A DNA stretch of 64,000 bases from JAYPAN01 sp049597955 (GTDB taxonomy: Bacteria > Pseudomonadota > Alphaproteobacteria > RS24): positions 1-64,000 of the forward strand of contig JBMYND010000002.1 in NCBI GenBank assembly GCA_049597955.1, read 5' to 3'. Below are positions 9,149 through 17,488 of the stretch, piece by piece (the first letter of the stretch is position 1; each line of letters opens with the position of its first letter). The notes under the pieces are model-generated. The model saw only the letters and a program-made list of their open reading frames with translations. It had not been told where the DNA came from and made no database searches. The translations under genes and the position numbers were made by a program.

Positions 9149-10099
9149 TCAATGGTCACCAAGGCAATGGGCGGCAGCGCCCATCAGCGGCGCAAGCGGA
9201 TTGCTCATCAGGCGCACGGGTATATTGGCCAGAAAATCAGTATCCGGCCAGACCGCGCGAAATCTGGCAATCGCTTCGGGCGCGAGCAAATAATCAGCCA
9301 AATGCTTGGCGACACCGCCGGCAATCACCGCCCCGCCACGCGCACCGCCAATCAAAGCCATATTGGCAAGCCCGGCCATGGTTGCCGCCGCACGAATATC
9401 ACATAAGGCGCGGCAAATCATATCGCCCTGCTCGGCACGCTCGATAATTTCATAGGGTTTTATTTTTTCTGCTTTTATATCGTGCAAGTCAAACATGGCT
9501 TGCGTCAAAATCTCCAAATTGGCGCCGCCACAAATATGCTCAATGGAAACAATCGGCCAATGGCGTTGCAGCGCGGTTACCAATTCTTTTTCCAAATCTG
9601 TCACTGCCGCAAAGCTGCTATGTCCGCCTTCACCGGGTAATACCTGCCAATCATTATTTTGGGGCACAAGCAGGCAGGCACCAAAACCAGTGCCGGGCCC
9701 GGCCACCACAATCGGCGCCCCATCCACTGCCGCGCCGGGCTGAATATCAGCAAAACTGTCGCTTTTCAATTGCGGCACGGCGCGCGCCATGGCAGCGAAA
9801 TCATTTATCAGCGTCACCGCCTCAATCTGGCATCGTTGGGCAATCTCATTTTCCTGCAAGCACCAGTCACGATTGGTAAAGCGCATTTCGCCATTTTGCA
9901 CCGGCCCGGCAACGGCAAATACGGCCCGCTCCGGATGATGGCCGAATTTGTCAAGAAAGCAGGTCACGACATCTTCAAACCGGTCAAACCGGTCGGCTTC
10001 ATATTTCTCGAAATCGGAAATAATAATTTCCTTATGGGCGGTTATTTGCGCCAGCGCAAACCGGGCATTTGTTCCGCCAATATCTCCAACCATAAACAT
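9149..10099 (-). CDS. glk: Glucokinase
   Basis: A 316-residue cytoplasmic glucokinase of the Glk (non-ROK) family, phosphorylating glucose with ATP. MFMVGDIGGTNARFAL is the phosphate-1 ATP motif, LINDFAAMARAVP contains the catalytic Asp, VAGPGTGFGACLL and LPGEGGHSSFA are glucose-site motifs, and LIGGARGGAVIAGGVAKHL closes the adenosine pocket. The start lies 3 bp after the edd stop, so translation is probably coupled. It supplies glucose-6-phosphate to Zwf in the same operon. Confidence 0.95.
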   Translation of the reverse strand: MFMVGDIGGTNARFALAQITAHKEIIISDFEKYEADRFDRFEDVVTCFLDKFGHHPERAVFAVAGPVQNGEMRFTNRDWCLQENEIAQRCQIEAVTLINDFAAMARAVPQLKSDSFADIQPGAAVDGAPIVVAGPGTGFGACLLVPQNNDWQVLPGEGGHSSFAAVTDLEKELVTALQRHWPIVSIEHICGGANLEILTQAMFDLHDIKAEKIKPYEIIERAEQGDMICRALCDIRAAATMAGLANMALIGGARGGAVIAGGVAKHLADYLLAPEAIARFRAVWPDTDFLANIPVRLMSNPLAPLMGAAAHCLGDH

Positions 10100-10102
10100 C
10101 GC

Positions 10103-11926
10103 TCAGGCGCCTGTAAAAAATATCGAGCCGCCGGTCTCCGCCGAGCCAACATTTTGGCGCAAAGGGGCGAACAAGTCGCGGCCAAGGCCAATATGGGCCG
10201 CTTGTTCGGGCGGCGCGTCGGGGCTGCGTGTGTCAAAATTATCAGCTTCTACCGTCAATATACCGGCTTCGCTGTCCAGCGTAACCATATCGCCTGTGCG
10301 CAATTGCGCCAATGGCCCGCCCTGTGCGGCTTCCGGCGTCAGGTGAATGGCGGCAGGCACTTTGCCCGATGCGCCCGACATGCGGCCATCCGTGACCAAA
10401 GCAGTTTTGAAACCGCGATCGAGCAAAGCGCCCAAGGCCGGTGTCAGCTTGTGCAGCTCCGGCATGCCATTGGCGGCCGGGCCCTGAAAGCGCAAGACAA
10501 CAACGCAATCCTTGTCCAACGCGCCTGCTTCAAATGCCGTCACGACATCGGCTTGGCTGTCAAACACCATAGCCGGTGCGCTGATGATTCTGTGTTCGGC
10601 TTTGACCGCCGAGATTTTCACCACGCCGCGACCAAGATTACCTTCTATCAGTCGCAAGCCGCCTTCAGCGTCAAACGGGCTGTCGCATGTCGCCAGAATA
10701 TCACTGTCGGCGGGCTGCGCGGGCGACGGCCGCCAGCCCAGCGCCTCATTTGTCAGATAGGGCTCTTGCGCATAATCAGCCAGCCCGCGCCCGGCAATGG
10801 TTGTCACATTGTCATTCAGCAAACCGGCCTCAAGCAGATTGCCAATCACATAGCCAATGCCACCGGCAGCGTGGAAATGATTCACATCGGCCTGCCCATT
10901 GGGGTAAACGCGCGCCAGCAAAGGCACGACGGCAGACAATTCCTCGAAATCCTGCCAGTCGATTTGAATCCCTGCCGTGCGGGCAATGGCGGGGATATGC
11001 AGCGCATGATTGGTTGACCCGCCGGTCGCCAACAGGCCAATAATGGCGTTGACCAGACAGGCTTCGTCAATAATGTCGGCAATCGGTGTATAGCTGTCAC
11101 CAAGCGGTGAAATGGCAATGGCGCGATTGACAGCGGCGCGGGTCAAGCCGTCGCGCAAGGGCGTGTCGGGCGGAATAAAGGCGGCACCGGGAATATGCAG
11201 CCCCATAAATTCCATCAGCATTTGGTTGGAATTGGCAGTGCCGTAAAATGTGCATGTGCCGGGGCCGTGATAGCTGTCACATTCGGCTTGCAACAATTCC
11301 TCGCGGCTGGCTTTGCCTTCGGCGAAAAGCTGGCGGATGCGCGCTTTTTCACTGTTTGGCAGGCCGGAACTCATCGGGCCGGACGGGATGAAAAGCGCCG
11401 GCAGATAGCCAAATTGCAGCGCGCCCATCAGCAGACCCGGAACGATTTTATCGCATATACCAAGATAAAGCGCGGCGTCGAATGTATTATGCGACAGGGC
11501 AATGGCGGTGGACATGGCAATCACATCGCGCGAAAACAGCGACATTTCCATGCCCGGTTGGCCTTGCGTGACGCCATCGCACATGGCAGGCACGCCGCCG
11601 GCCACTTGCGCGGTCGCGCCTGCCTCGCGCGCGGCCTGGCGTATCAATTCGGGATAACGCTCATAGGGCTGGTGCGCCGACAGCATGTCATTATAGGCGG
11701 TGACAATGGCAATATTCGGCCAATTGCCGCCAAGCAAAGCCTGCTTATCGGCCACAGGGCAGGCGGCAAAGGCGTGGGCCTTATTGCCGGCGCTCAGTTT
11801 TTCGCGCTCCGGGCCACCATCTTGCCGGTCAGGACGGCGCGCATTGACATCGGCCAGATAGGCAGCGCGGCTTTGCGTCGAACGGGCGATAATTCTTTCA
11901 GTAACAGCTTGGACAATCGGGTTCAT
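10103..11926 (-). CDS. edd: Phosphogluconate dehydratase (Entner-Doudoroff)
   Basis: A 607-residue IlvD/Edd-family Fe-S dehydratase converting 6-phosphogluconate to KDPG. Visible family signatures are NIAIVTAYNDMLSAHQPY, GVPAMCDGVTQGQPGMEMS (cluster Cys), GICDKIVPGLLMGA (cluster Cys), GTCTFYGTANSNQM (cluster Cys) and VTDGRMSGASGKVPAAIH. Length matches Edd. AAGGAAAAGCG precedes ATG. It lies between pgl and glk in the operon. The partner KDPG aldolase gene eda is not in the window. Confidence 0.96.
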   Translation of the reverse strand: MNPIVQAVTERIIARSTQSRAAYLADVNARRPDRQDGGPEREKLSAGNKAHAFAACPVADKQALLGGNWPNIAIVTAYNDMLSAHQPYERYPELIRQAAREAGATAQVAGGVPAMCDGVTQGQPGMEMSLFSRDVIAMSTAIALSHNTFDAALYLGICDKIVPGLLMGALQFGYLPALFIPSGPMSSGLPNSEKARIRQLFAEGKASREELLQAECDSYHGPGTCTFYGTANSNQMLMEFMGLHIPGAAFIPPDTPLRDGLTRAAVNRAIAISPLGDSYTPIADIIDEACLVNAIIGLLATGGSTNHALHIPAIARTAGIQIDWQDFEELSAVVPLLARVYPNGQADVNHFHAAGGIGYVIGNLLEAGLLNDNVTTIAGRGLADYAQEPYLTNEALGWRPSPAQPADSDILATCDSPFDAEGGLRLIEGNLGRGVVKISAVKAEHRIISAPAMVFDSQADVVTAFEAGALDKDCVVVLRFQGPAANGMPELHKLTPALGALLDRGFKTALVTDGRMSGASGKVPAAIHLTPEAAQGGPLAQLRTGDMVTLDSEAGILTVEADNFDTRSPDAPPEQAAHIGLGRDLFAPLRQNVGSAETGGSIFFTGA

Positions 11927-11958
11927 CGCTTTTCCTTACATCCATCTATAACAGGCAT

Positions 11959-12669
11959 CTATAATAGGGCAAAAATGTTCAGTCGCGCGCCAAGCAATTG
12001 ACAAGCATGGCGCATCGGTAAATCGGCGCCGTCTTCATCAAGGCAGTCTTCCAGCACGGCTATTTTTTCCGCCCCTTTGACAATCAAAAAGGCCTGCGCC
12101 CAGCTTTGCATGGCATGGGCGGTAATGGTCATACGCTCAAGATAGCTGCCGGTAACATCTGATTGCGGGGCGCTGATGGCGGCAACAAGTTGCTCATTGC
12201 GCGGGTCAATCGCGGTGGCATATTCCGGCGCGCCCTTAAACCAAGAAGCAGTATGGCCATCCGGCCCCATGCCGAGAATGGCAATCACCGGATGCGGCAG
12301 GCGCGCATAGGCATCATGCACGCTGTCCATCGCGTCATGCGCTTTGGCATGGGCGGTTTTCATGGCGGTAAAGGGCGATTGCGCCGCCGCGCCTTGCAGC
12401 AGGCTGCGTTCAATGAGCGCCGTATTGGAACCGGCATCTTCTTTATCCACCCAGCGTTCATCGACCAAAGCAGTGTGAATATGCGTCCAATCAAGCGGGG
12501 CATCGGCCAAAGCGCGATATAGCGGCTCCGGCGTTGAGCCGCCCGACAAGAGCAGGGTGCATGCCGCGCCGCGCGCCAGCTCTTTGCCAAGTGCATCGCT
12601 GACGGCCTGCGTCAATGCGCCAAACAGCGCCGCCTCATCGTCAAATGTTTTTATGTCAAATTGTGCCAT
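11959..12669 (-). CDS. pgl: 6-phosphogluconolactonase
   Basis: A 236-residue Pgl of the DevB/SOL type that hydrolyses 6-phosphogluconolactone. Family motifs are LLLSGGSTPEPLYRAL, HTALVDERWVDKEDAGSN and ILGMGPDGHTASWF, the last carrying the catalytic histidine. The start is taken at MAQFDIK: its ATG lies one base after the zwf stop (TAA-T-ATG), which implies translational coupling and excludes the longer upstream reading. Confidence 0.95.
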   Translation of the reverse strand: MAQFDIKTFDDEAALFGALTQAVSDALGKELARGAACTLLLSGGSTPEPLYRALADAPLDWTHIHTALVDERWVDKEDAGSNTALIERSLLQGAAAQSPFTAMKTAHAKAHDAMDSVHDAYARLPHPVIAILGMGPDGHTASWFKGAPEYATAIDPRNEQLVAAISAPQSDVTGSYLERMTITAHAMQSWAQAFLIVKGAEKIAVLEDCLDEDGADLPMRHACQLLGARLNIFALL

Positions 12670-12670
12670 A

Positions 12671-14152
12671 TTATTCCATTGCCTCGCCATTCCACCAATC
12701 ATGGTCATCGCGGCGCAGCAATTTATCAGCCGCTTCCGGCCCATCCGTGCCGACCATATAATGCTCAAGCGGCTGGTTGGCCTCTTGCCATGCGGCGAGC
12801 AAATTATCCGTCCAAGCCCAAGCCGCTTCAACCTCGTCATGGCCCATAAACAAAGCCAGATTGCCGCGCACCACATCCATCAGCAGGCGTTCATAAGCAT
12901 CGGGATAGCTGACTGTCGCAAAGCTTTTGGCGTAAGACAAATCAAGCGGCAAAGAGCGCAATTTCAGCCCGCCCGGCCCCGGCTCCTTAACCTGCATGAA
13001 AAGCCGCATACCCTCATCAGGTTGCAGGCGCAGCACCAGCCGATTGGGCAGATTATCGCCCGGCCCGAATACATTATGCGGGGTTGATTTGAACTGGATG
13101 ACAATTTCCGAGCGCCGGTCTGCCATGCGTTTGCCAGTGCGCAAATAAAACGGCACGCCGGCCCAGCGCCAATTTTCAATTTCCGTGCGAATGGCGGCAA
13201 ATGTCTCTGTGCGGCTGCCTTTCAAGTTATCGGGCAGCGCGTCAACATAGCCCGGCAGGGTTTCGCCATTGACAGTGCCGCCAATATATTGCGCGCGCAC
13301 TGTATTTTGCGTCACATTTTCGCTGTCAAAGCCTTTCAGCGCGCGCAACACTTTGATTTTTTCATCGCGCACATTGTCGGCATCGAGCGAATTGGGCGGC
13401 TCCATGGCAATCAGGCAAAGCAATTGCAATAAATGGTTTTGCACAATATCGCGCACCGCACCGGCGCTGTCATAATAGGCGTCGCGGCCTTCAACCCCGA
13501 CCGATTCGGCGACAGTTATCTGAATATGGTCAACTGTGCGGTTTGACCAAAGCGGCTCAAACAGCATATTGGCAAAGCGCAAGACGAGAAGGTTTTGCAC
13601 GGTTTCCTTGCCAAGATAATGATCCATGCGGAAAATCGCATGGTCGTCGAAAACCGCCTGCACGCCTTCATTAATGCGCTCGGCCGATTGCAAATCCGAC
13701 CCGATGGGTTTTTCCAGCACCACGCGCGAGCTTTCATTGCGCAAACCGGCTGCATTCAACGCCGTGCAAATCGGCACATATATTTGCGGGGCAACGGCCA
13801 GATAGAAAATGCGCGGTCGCCCGTCATTGCCAAGCTGCGCGGCGAGCCTTGACCAATCGGCGTCCTGCGATGTGGCGTCCATTTCCTGATAGGTTAAAAG
13901 CGCGGCAAAATCCTGCCATTGTTGCGCTTCAATCGCGCCCTTGGTGGCCTTGTCGCAAGCTTCATGCACCATGGTCAGAAAAGCGTCATGTTCCAGCGCG
14001 CCACGGCCAACGCCGATAATCCGGCTTGTCTGGTCAATCTGTCCGTCGCAAAAGCGGTGGAACAAAGCGGGCAATAATTTCAGCCGCGACAAATCACCGG
14101 TCACGCCAAAAATAACAATATCAAAAGGTTCTACCGGGACAAATTCTGCCAT
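12671..14152 (-). CDS. zwf: Glucose-6-phosphate 1-dehydrogenase
   Basis: A 493-residue enzyme oxidising glucose-6-phosphate with NAD(P)+. The N-terminal VIFGVTGDLSRLKLLPALF is the dinucleotide fold, RMDHYLGKETVQN holds the substrate-binding and catalytic residues, and RTGKRMADRRSEI is a late family motif. The start is MAEFVPVEP at 14152, with AAGGAA about 7 bp upstream. It is the first gene of the operon; a perfect palindrome lies about 105 bp upstream, in the region shared with a divergent LacI-family gene, so sugar-responsive control is likely. Confidence 0.96.
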   Translation of the reverse strand: MAEFVPVEPFDIVIFGVTGDLSRLKLLPALFHRFCDGQIDQTSRIIGVGRGALEHDAFLTMVHEACDKATKGAIEAQQWQDFAALLTYQEMDATSQDADWSRLAAQLGNDGRPRIFYLAVAPQIYVPICTALNAAGLRNESSRVVLEKPIGSDLQSAERINEGVQAVFDDHAIFRMDHYLGKETVQNLLVLRFANMLFEPLWSNRTVDHIQITVAESVGVEGRDAYYDSAGAVRDIVQNHLLQLLCLIAMEPPNSLDADNVRDEKIKVLRALKGFDSENVTQNTVRAQYIGGTVNGETLPGYVDALPDNLKGSRTETFAAIRTEIENWRWAGVPFYLRTGKRMADRRSEIVIQFKSTPHNVFGPGDNLPNRLVLRLQPDEGMRLFMQVKEPGPGGLKLRSLPLDLSYAKSFATVSYPDAYERLLMDVVRGNLALFMGHDEVEAAWAWTDNLLAAWQEANQPLEHYMVGTDGPEAADKLLRRDDHDWWNGEAME

Positions 14153-14257
14153 TTTCTGTTCCTTCCAATACCAAAAGTGCCGCCAAGGTTTCAAATGGCG
14201 CGCGCCGACATGATTGTCGTTTTACGCTGATTTCACCTATGCAGACATAAGACATTG

Positions 14258-14275
14258 GTTGCAATCGATTGCAAC
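14258..14275. promoter_or_regulatory. LacI-type operator, perfect 18-bp palindrome
   Basis: GTTGCAATCGATTGCAAC is a perfect inverted repeat with the central CG typical of LacI/GalR-family operators. It lies between the divergent zwf operon and the lacI-like gene, so it could control both. On the minus strand its TTGCAA half lies 17 bp before CATAGG, where a -35/-10 pair for zwf might be; that part is weak. Confidence 0.75.
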
Positions 14276-14352
14276 TGGCGGCAGTATGGTGTTTCCGGCG
14301 CGGCAAGTCAACCGGAATCGGGCCGGACGCCGCGCTGAGGGAGAAAGATGAT

Positions 14353-15384
14353 ATGTCGGAAAAACCGACCATGGCGGAAATTGCGCGCCGCGCCGGGGTC
14401 AACGCCTCCACCGTGTCGCGCGCCTTTGATGCCAATGCGCCCGTGCATGAGGCGACGCGGGCGAAAATACTGAAAATCGCCGCCGATGCCGGCTATGCGA
14501 TAAATGCCTCGGCGCGCAATCTGCGCCGCCAATCCAGCGAGGCGCTGGGGCTGGTCATACCATTGCGCCATGAGACCGGGCAGACCATTTCCGACCCGTT
14601 TTTTCTGCAAATGGTGGCTGCTGTGTGCGATGCCGCCAAGGCGCGCGGCTATGATGTGATTATCAATCTGCATGGCGAGCGCGAGCTGGTCTCGCAAACC
14701 CGGCTGTTAAGCAGTGGTAAGGCTGATGGCTTGATTGTGGTCGGTCAGGCCGAGCATCACCAAGATTTATGCCGCTTGGGCGATGAATTTGGTGATTTGG
14801 CAAGGCGCGTGGTTGTGTGGGGCGCACCGGCGGCGGCGTGCAATTATGATTTGGTCGGCAGCGACAATGTGCTGGGCGGCTTATTGGCGACGCGGCATTT
14901 GCTGGAATTGGGCTGTCGGCGAATTTTGTTTCTTGGCCCGATTGATGCGCCGGAGGTTGATTTGCGCCGCACAGGCTATCGGCAAGCCCATAATGAGCAT
15001 GGTTTGTCAGTCGATGAGGCCTTGACGATGAATGTGGAATTCCGCGCCGAGCAGGCTTTTGCCGCCGTGACACGCGCGATTGATGCGGGGCTGGCTTTTG
15101 ACGGGCTGTTTGCGGCCTCCGATGTGATGGCCATGGCGGCGATACGGGCGCTGGCCGAGCGCCATATCAGCGTGCCGGAAAATGTGCGCATTGTCGGCTA
15201 TGACAATATCGCCCAAACCGCGCTGACCATTCCCAGCCTGACCACGATTGACCAAAACATTCATTTGGGCGGCGCTATGCTGGTTGACCATTTGCTGCGC
15301 AAGCTGTCCGGTGAGCGCGTCGCCCCTGCCATGACGCCAACAAGTTTGGTGGTGCGCGAGTCGACTGTGCCGCGCAGCCAATAG
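14353..15384 (+). CDS. LacI/GalR-family transcriptional regulator
   Basis: A 343-residue regulator. The N-terminal MAEIARRAGVNASTVSRAF is a textbook LacI helix-turn-helix, followed by a hinge helix (NASARNLRRQSS) and a periplasmic-binding-like sugar-sensing domain from about residue 60, with GLFAASDVMAMAAIRAL and RIVGYDNIAQT. The start ATG at 14353 follows GAGGGAG. It is transcribed away from zwf-pgl-edd-glk-ppc across a perfect palindrome and is followed by a fructokinase, so it probably senses a hexose or an Entner-Doudoroff intermediate and regulates both sides. The effector is unknown. Confidence 0.92.
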   Translation: MSEKPTMAEIARRAGVNASTVSRAFDANAPVHEATRAKILKIAADAGYAINASARNLRRQSSEALGLVIPLRHETGQTISDPFFLQMVAAVCDAAKARGYDVIINLHGERELVSQTRLLSSGKADGLIVVGQAEHHQDLCRLGDEFGDLARRVVVWGAPAAACNYDLVGSDNVLGGLLATRHLLELGCRRILFLGPIDAPEVDLRRTGYRQAHNEHGLSVDEALTMNVEFRAEQAFAAVTRAIDAGLAFDGLFAASDVMAMAAIRALAERHISVPENVRIVGYDNIAQTALTIPSLTTIDQNIHLGGAMLVDHLLRKLSGERVAPAMTPTSLVVRESTVPRSQ

Positions 15385-15425
15385 GCAGGCTTGGGAGATA
15401 GGGCGCAAGCTGCTAGGCTGGCGCA

Positions 15426-16334
15426 ATGACCATTATGCAAGGCCTCTATGCCGGTATTGATGCTGGCGGCACAAGTTTCAAATGCGCGTTGGCGGACGGG
15501 CAGGGGCAGATATTGGCGCGCGCCGCGATTGCCGTTAACACACCCGACGCCACGCTCAAGGCGGCCATTGATTTTTTCCGGCAGGCTCTGGCCGCGCAAA
15601 ACGGGCAATTGGCCGGTTTCGGCATTGCCTGTTTCGGCCCTTTGGCCCGCGATCCGGCGGCGGCGGATTATGGCTGTATCGGCGCGACACCCAAGCCGGG
15701 CTGGCAGGGTGTGAATATCCGCGAAGCCTTTGGCGAAGCGTTTGGCATGGCTGTCAGCATAGATACGGATGTCAATGGCGCTTTGCTGGCCGAACTGGCC
15801 GGTGGCGCGGCGCAAGGCTGCGACAGCGCGGCTTATGTAACGGTCGGCACCGGTATTGGCGCGGCGCTTTATGCCAATGGCGGCTTATTGGCGCGGCCGG
15901 CTCATGCCGAGTTCGGCCATATCAGAATTGCCCGCCATCATCAGGATGATTTTGCCGGTCTCTGCCCGTTTCACGGCGATTGTCTGGAAGGCATGGCATC
16001 GGCACCGGCATTGCAGGCGCGTTTCGGCGCACCGGAAGCCCTGCCGTCTGACCATATTGGCTGGCAATTTATCGCCGATTATCTGGCGCAGGCGGCATTG
16101 ACGCTGCATTTGTCTTTCCGGCCATCGAAAATTATTTTCGGCGGCGGGCTGATGCAAGCGGCGGGTTTGCATAGGCAAATCCGCGCCCGCTTTGACGCGC
16201 TGCTCAATGGCTATGCCGATGCGCCGGACGGGCTTTCGGCACAGCTGGTCTGCGCACCGGGCTGGGGCGCGGATGCCGGTTTGCGCGGCGGCCTGTTATT
16301 GGCAGGCCAAGCGGGCGTGAAGTCAGAACATTAA
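15426..16334 (+). CDS. ROK-family sugar kinase, probable fructokinase
   Basis: A 302-residue ROK kinase. YAGIDAGGTSFKCAL is the ATP-binding phosphate-1 loop, VTVGTGIGAALYANGG the ROK signature region, and AEFGHIRIARH with CPFHGDCLEGMASAPAL the zinc-containing ROK motif, close to the Mak/fructokinase version. It probably makes fructose-6-phosphate, which can be isomerised and enter the Entner-Doudoroff route encoded next door. It lies 41 bp after the LacI-type regulator. Its last 12 bp overlap the 3' end of the convergent acyl-CoA dehydrogenase gene. MQGLYAG, three codons in, is an alternative start. Confidence 0.87.
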   Translation: MTIMQGLYAGIDAGGTSFKCALADGQGQILARAAIAVNTPDATLKAAIDFFRQALAAQNGQLAGFGIACFGPLARDPAAADYGCIGATPKPGWQGVNIREAFGEAFGMAVSIDTDVNGALLAELAGGAAQGCDSAAYVTVGTGIGAALYANGGLLARPAHAEFGHIRIARHHQDDFAGLCPFHGDCLEGMASAPALQARFGAPEALPSDHIGWQFIADYLAQAALTLHLSFRPSKIIFGGGLMQAAGLHRQIRARFDALLNGYADAPDGLSAQLVCAPGWGADAGLRGGLLLAGQAGVKSEH

Positions 16335-17462
16335 ATCGGCCAGCTTGCGCCGGTGATAGCGCGCATCGCCATGCATGGCGGCGCACCAAATGGCGCGGCG
16401 GCGGTAAAGCTGGGCGTCGCAATCATAGGTAAAACCAAAGCCGCCATGAAACTGAATGGCGCGGTCGGCGGCAAAGGCAAAGGCTTCATCAGCTTCGGCC
16501 TTGGCCATGCGGACAGCGATTTCGCCCTCGCCCTGACGGCCAAATAAATAGGCCGCCGAATAAAGATGCGAACGGGCTTTTTCATAGCCCATATGGGCGT
16601 CAACCAGCGGGTGTTTCAACGCCTGATAGGAGCCGATAAGCTTGCCGAATTGCTTGCGGGTTTTCAGATAATCGGTCGTATAGGCAATCACGCTATGCGC
16701 CCCGCCGCACATTTCCGCCGCCAGCAAAAGCGAAGCTGACAATTCAATATGCGCCAGCGTCTCTGCCGCTTGCGCCATATCCAAAACCGCATCCTGCGAC
16801 ACGCGCAAACCGTCCAGCGACAGCGCATAGCTGCGCCGCGTTTCATCAATCACTGTCTCGGCGCGCAAATGCGCATTGCCAATCGCGCCCGCTTCCAACA
16901 TGACCAGCGCCGGTGCGCCCTCCAGCACAACCGTGACAAGAATGAGTTCAGCCTGTCGGGCATGGGTGACCAGATATTTGTCACCGGCCAGCGCCAGCGC
17001 GTCGCCATCTTGCGTGGCCGTGCAGGTAATATGGGTCAAATCCCAATCGGCATGGGCTTCGCACAGCGCCAATGTGGCCGCCATGCCGGTCGCCAATTTG
17101 GGCAGCCAAGCGTCCTTTTGGGCATTTGTGCCACCGCGCAAAATCGCCTGCGCCGCCAACAGCGTGCTGACATAGGGCGTGGCCATTAAATGCCGCCCCA
17201 TTTGCTCGACCACCGGCACGGCCTCGGCCAGACCCAGCCCAATGCCGCCATAATTTTCCGGTATGCCAATGCCAAGCCAGCCCAACTCGCCAATCTCGGC
17301 CCATATGTCGCCATCATAGCCATCCGCGTCGGTCAGCAGGGCGCGCACATGTTCGACCGGCGATTTATCGCGGGCAAAACCGGCGGCAATATCAATCAAT
17401 TGTGCCTGTTCCTCACTCAGCCCAATGGCCGGTGCGATGGCTGCATTGTCAAAAGCGGACAT
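16323..17462 (-). CDS. Acyl-CoA dehydrogenase family protein (second subunit of a pair)
   Basis: A 379-residue flavoprotein of the acyl-CoA dehydrogenase superfamily: an N-terminal helical domain with ELGWLGIGIPENYGGIGLG, a middle beta domain and a C-terminal helical domain with RKQFGKLIGSYQALKHPLVD and IQFHGGFGFTYDCDAQLYRRR. The usual catalytic base in this branch is Glu in a TWEHD-like motif; here the position reads TYDCD, so Asp may replace it. It lies 26 bp downstream of a second dehydrogenase, as in alpha2beta2 heterotetrameric enzymes of sterol or branched-chain oxidation. The substrate is unknown. Confidence 0.88.
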   Translation of the reverse strand: MSAFDNAAIAPAIGLSEEQAQLIDIAAGFARDKSPVEHVRALLTDADGYDGDIWAEIGELGWLGIGIPENYGGIGLGLAEAVPVVEQMGRHLMATPYVSTLLAAQAILRGGTNAQKDAWLPKLATGMAATLALCEAHADWDLTHITCTATQDGDALALAGDKYLVTHARQAELILVTVVLEGAPALVMLEAGAIGNAHLRAETVIDETRRSYALSLDGLRVSQDAVLDMAQAAETLAHIELSASLLLAAEMCGGAHSVIAYTTDYLKTRKQFGKLIGSYQALKHPLVDAHMGYEKARSHLYSAAYLFGRQGEGEIAVRMAKAEADEAFAFAADRAIQFHGGFGFTYDCDAQLYRRRAIWCAAMHGDARYHRRKLADLMF

Positions 17463-17488
17463 GCGTTCCTCCCCTCAATTCATGGCGG

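Noticed and set aside
9659..11017. Long plus-strand open frame of 452 codons
   Set aside because: It lies antisense to glk and edd, has no family motifs and no ribosome site; it is a shadow of the real minus-strand genes.
12671..12876. Longer pgl reading frame starting at 12876
   Set aside because: It would overlap zwf by about 200 bp; MAQFDIK at 12669, one base after the zwf stop, is the family start.
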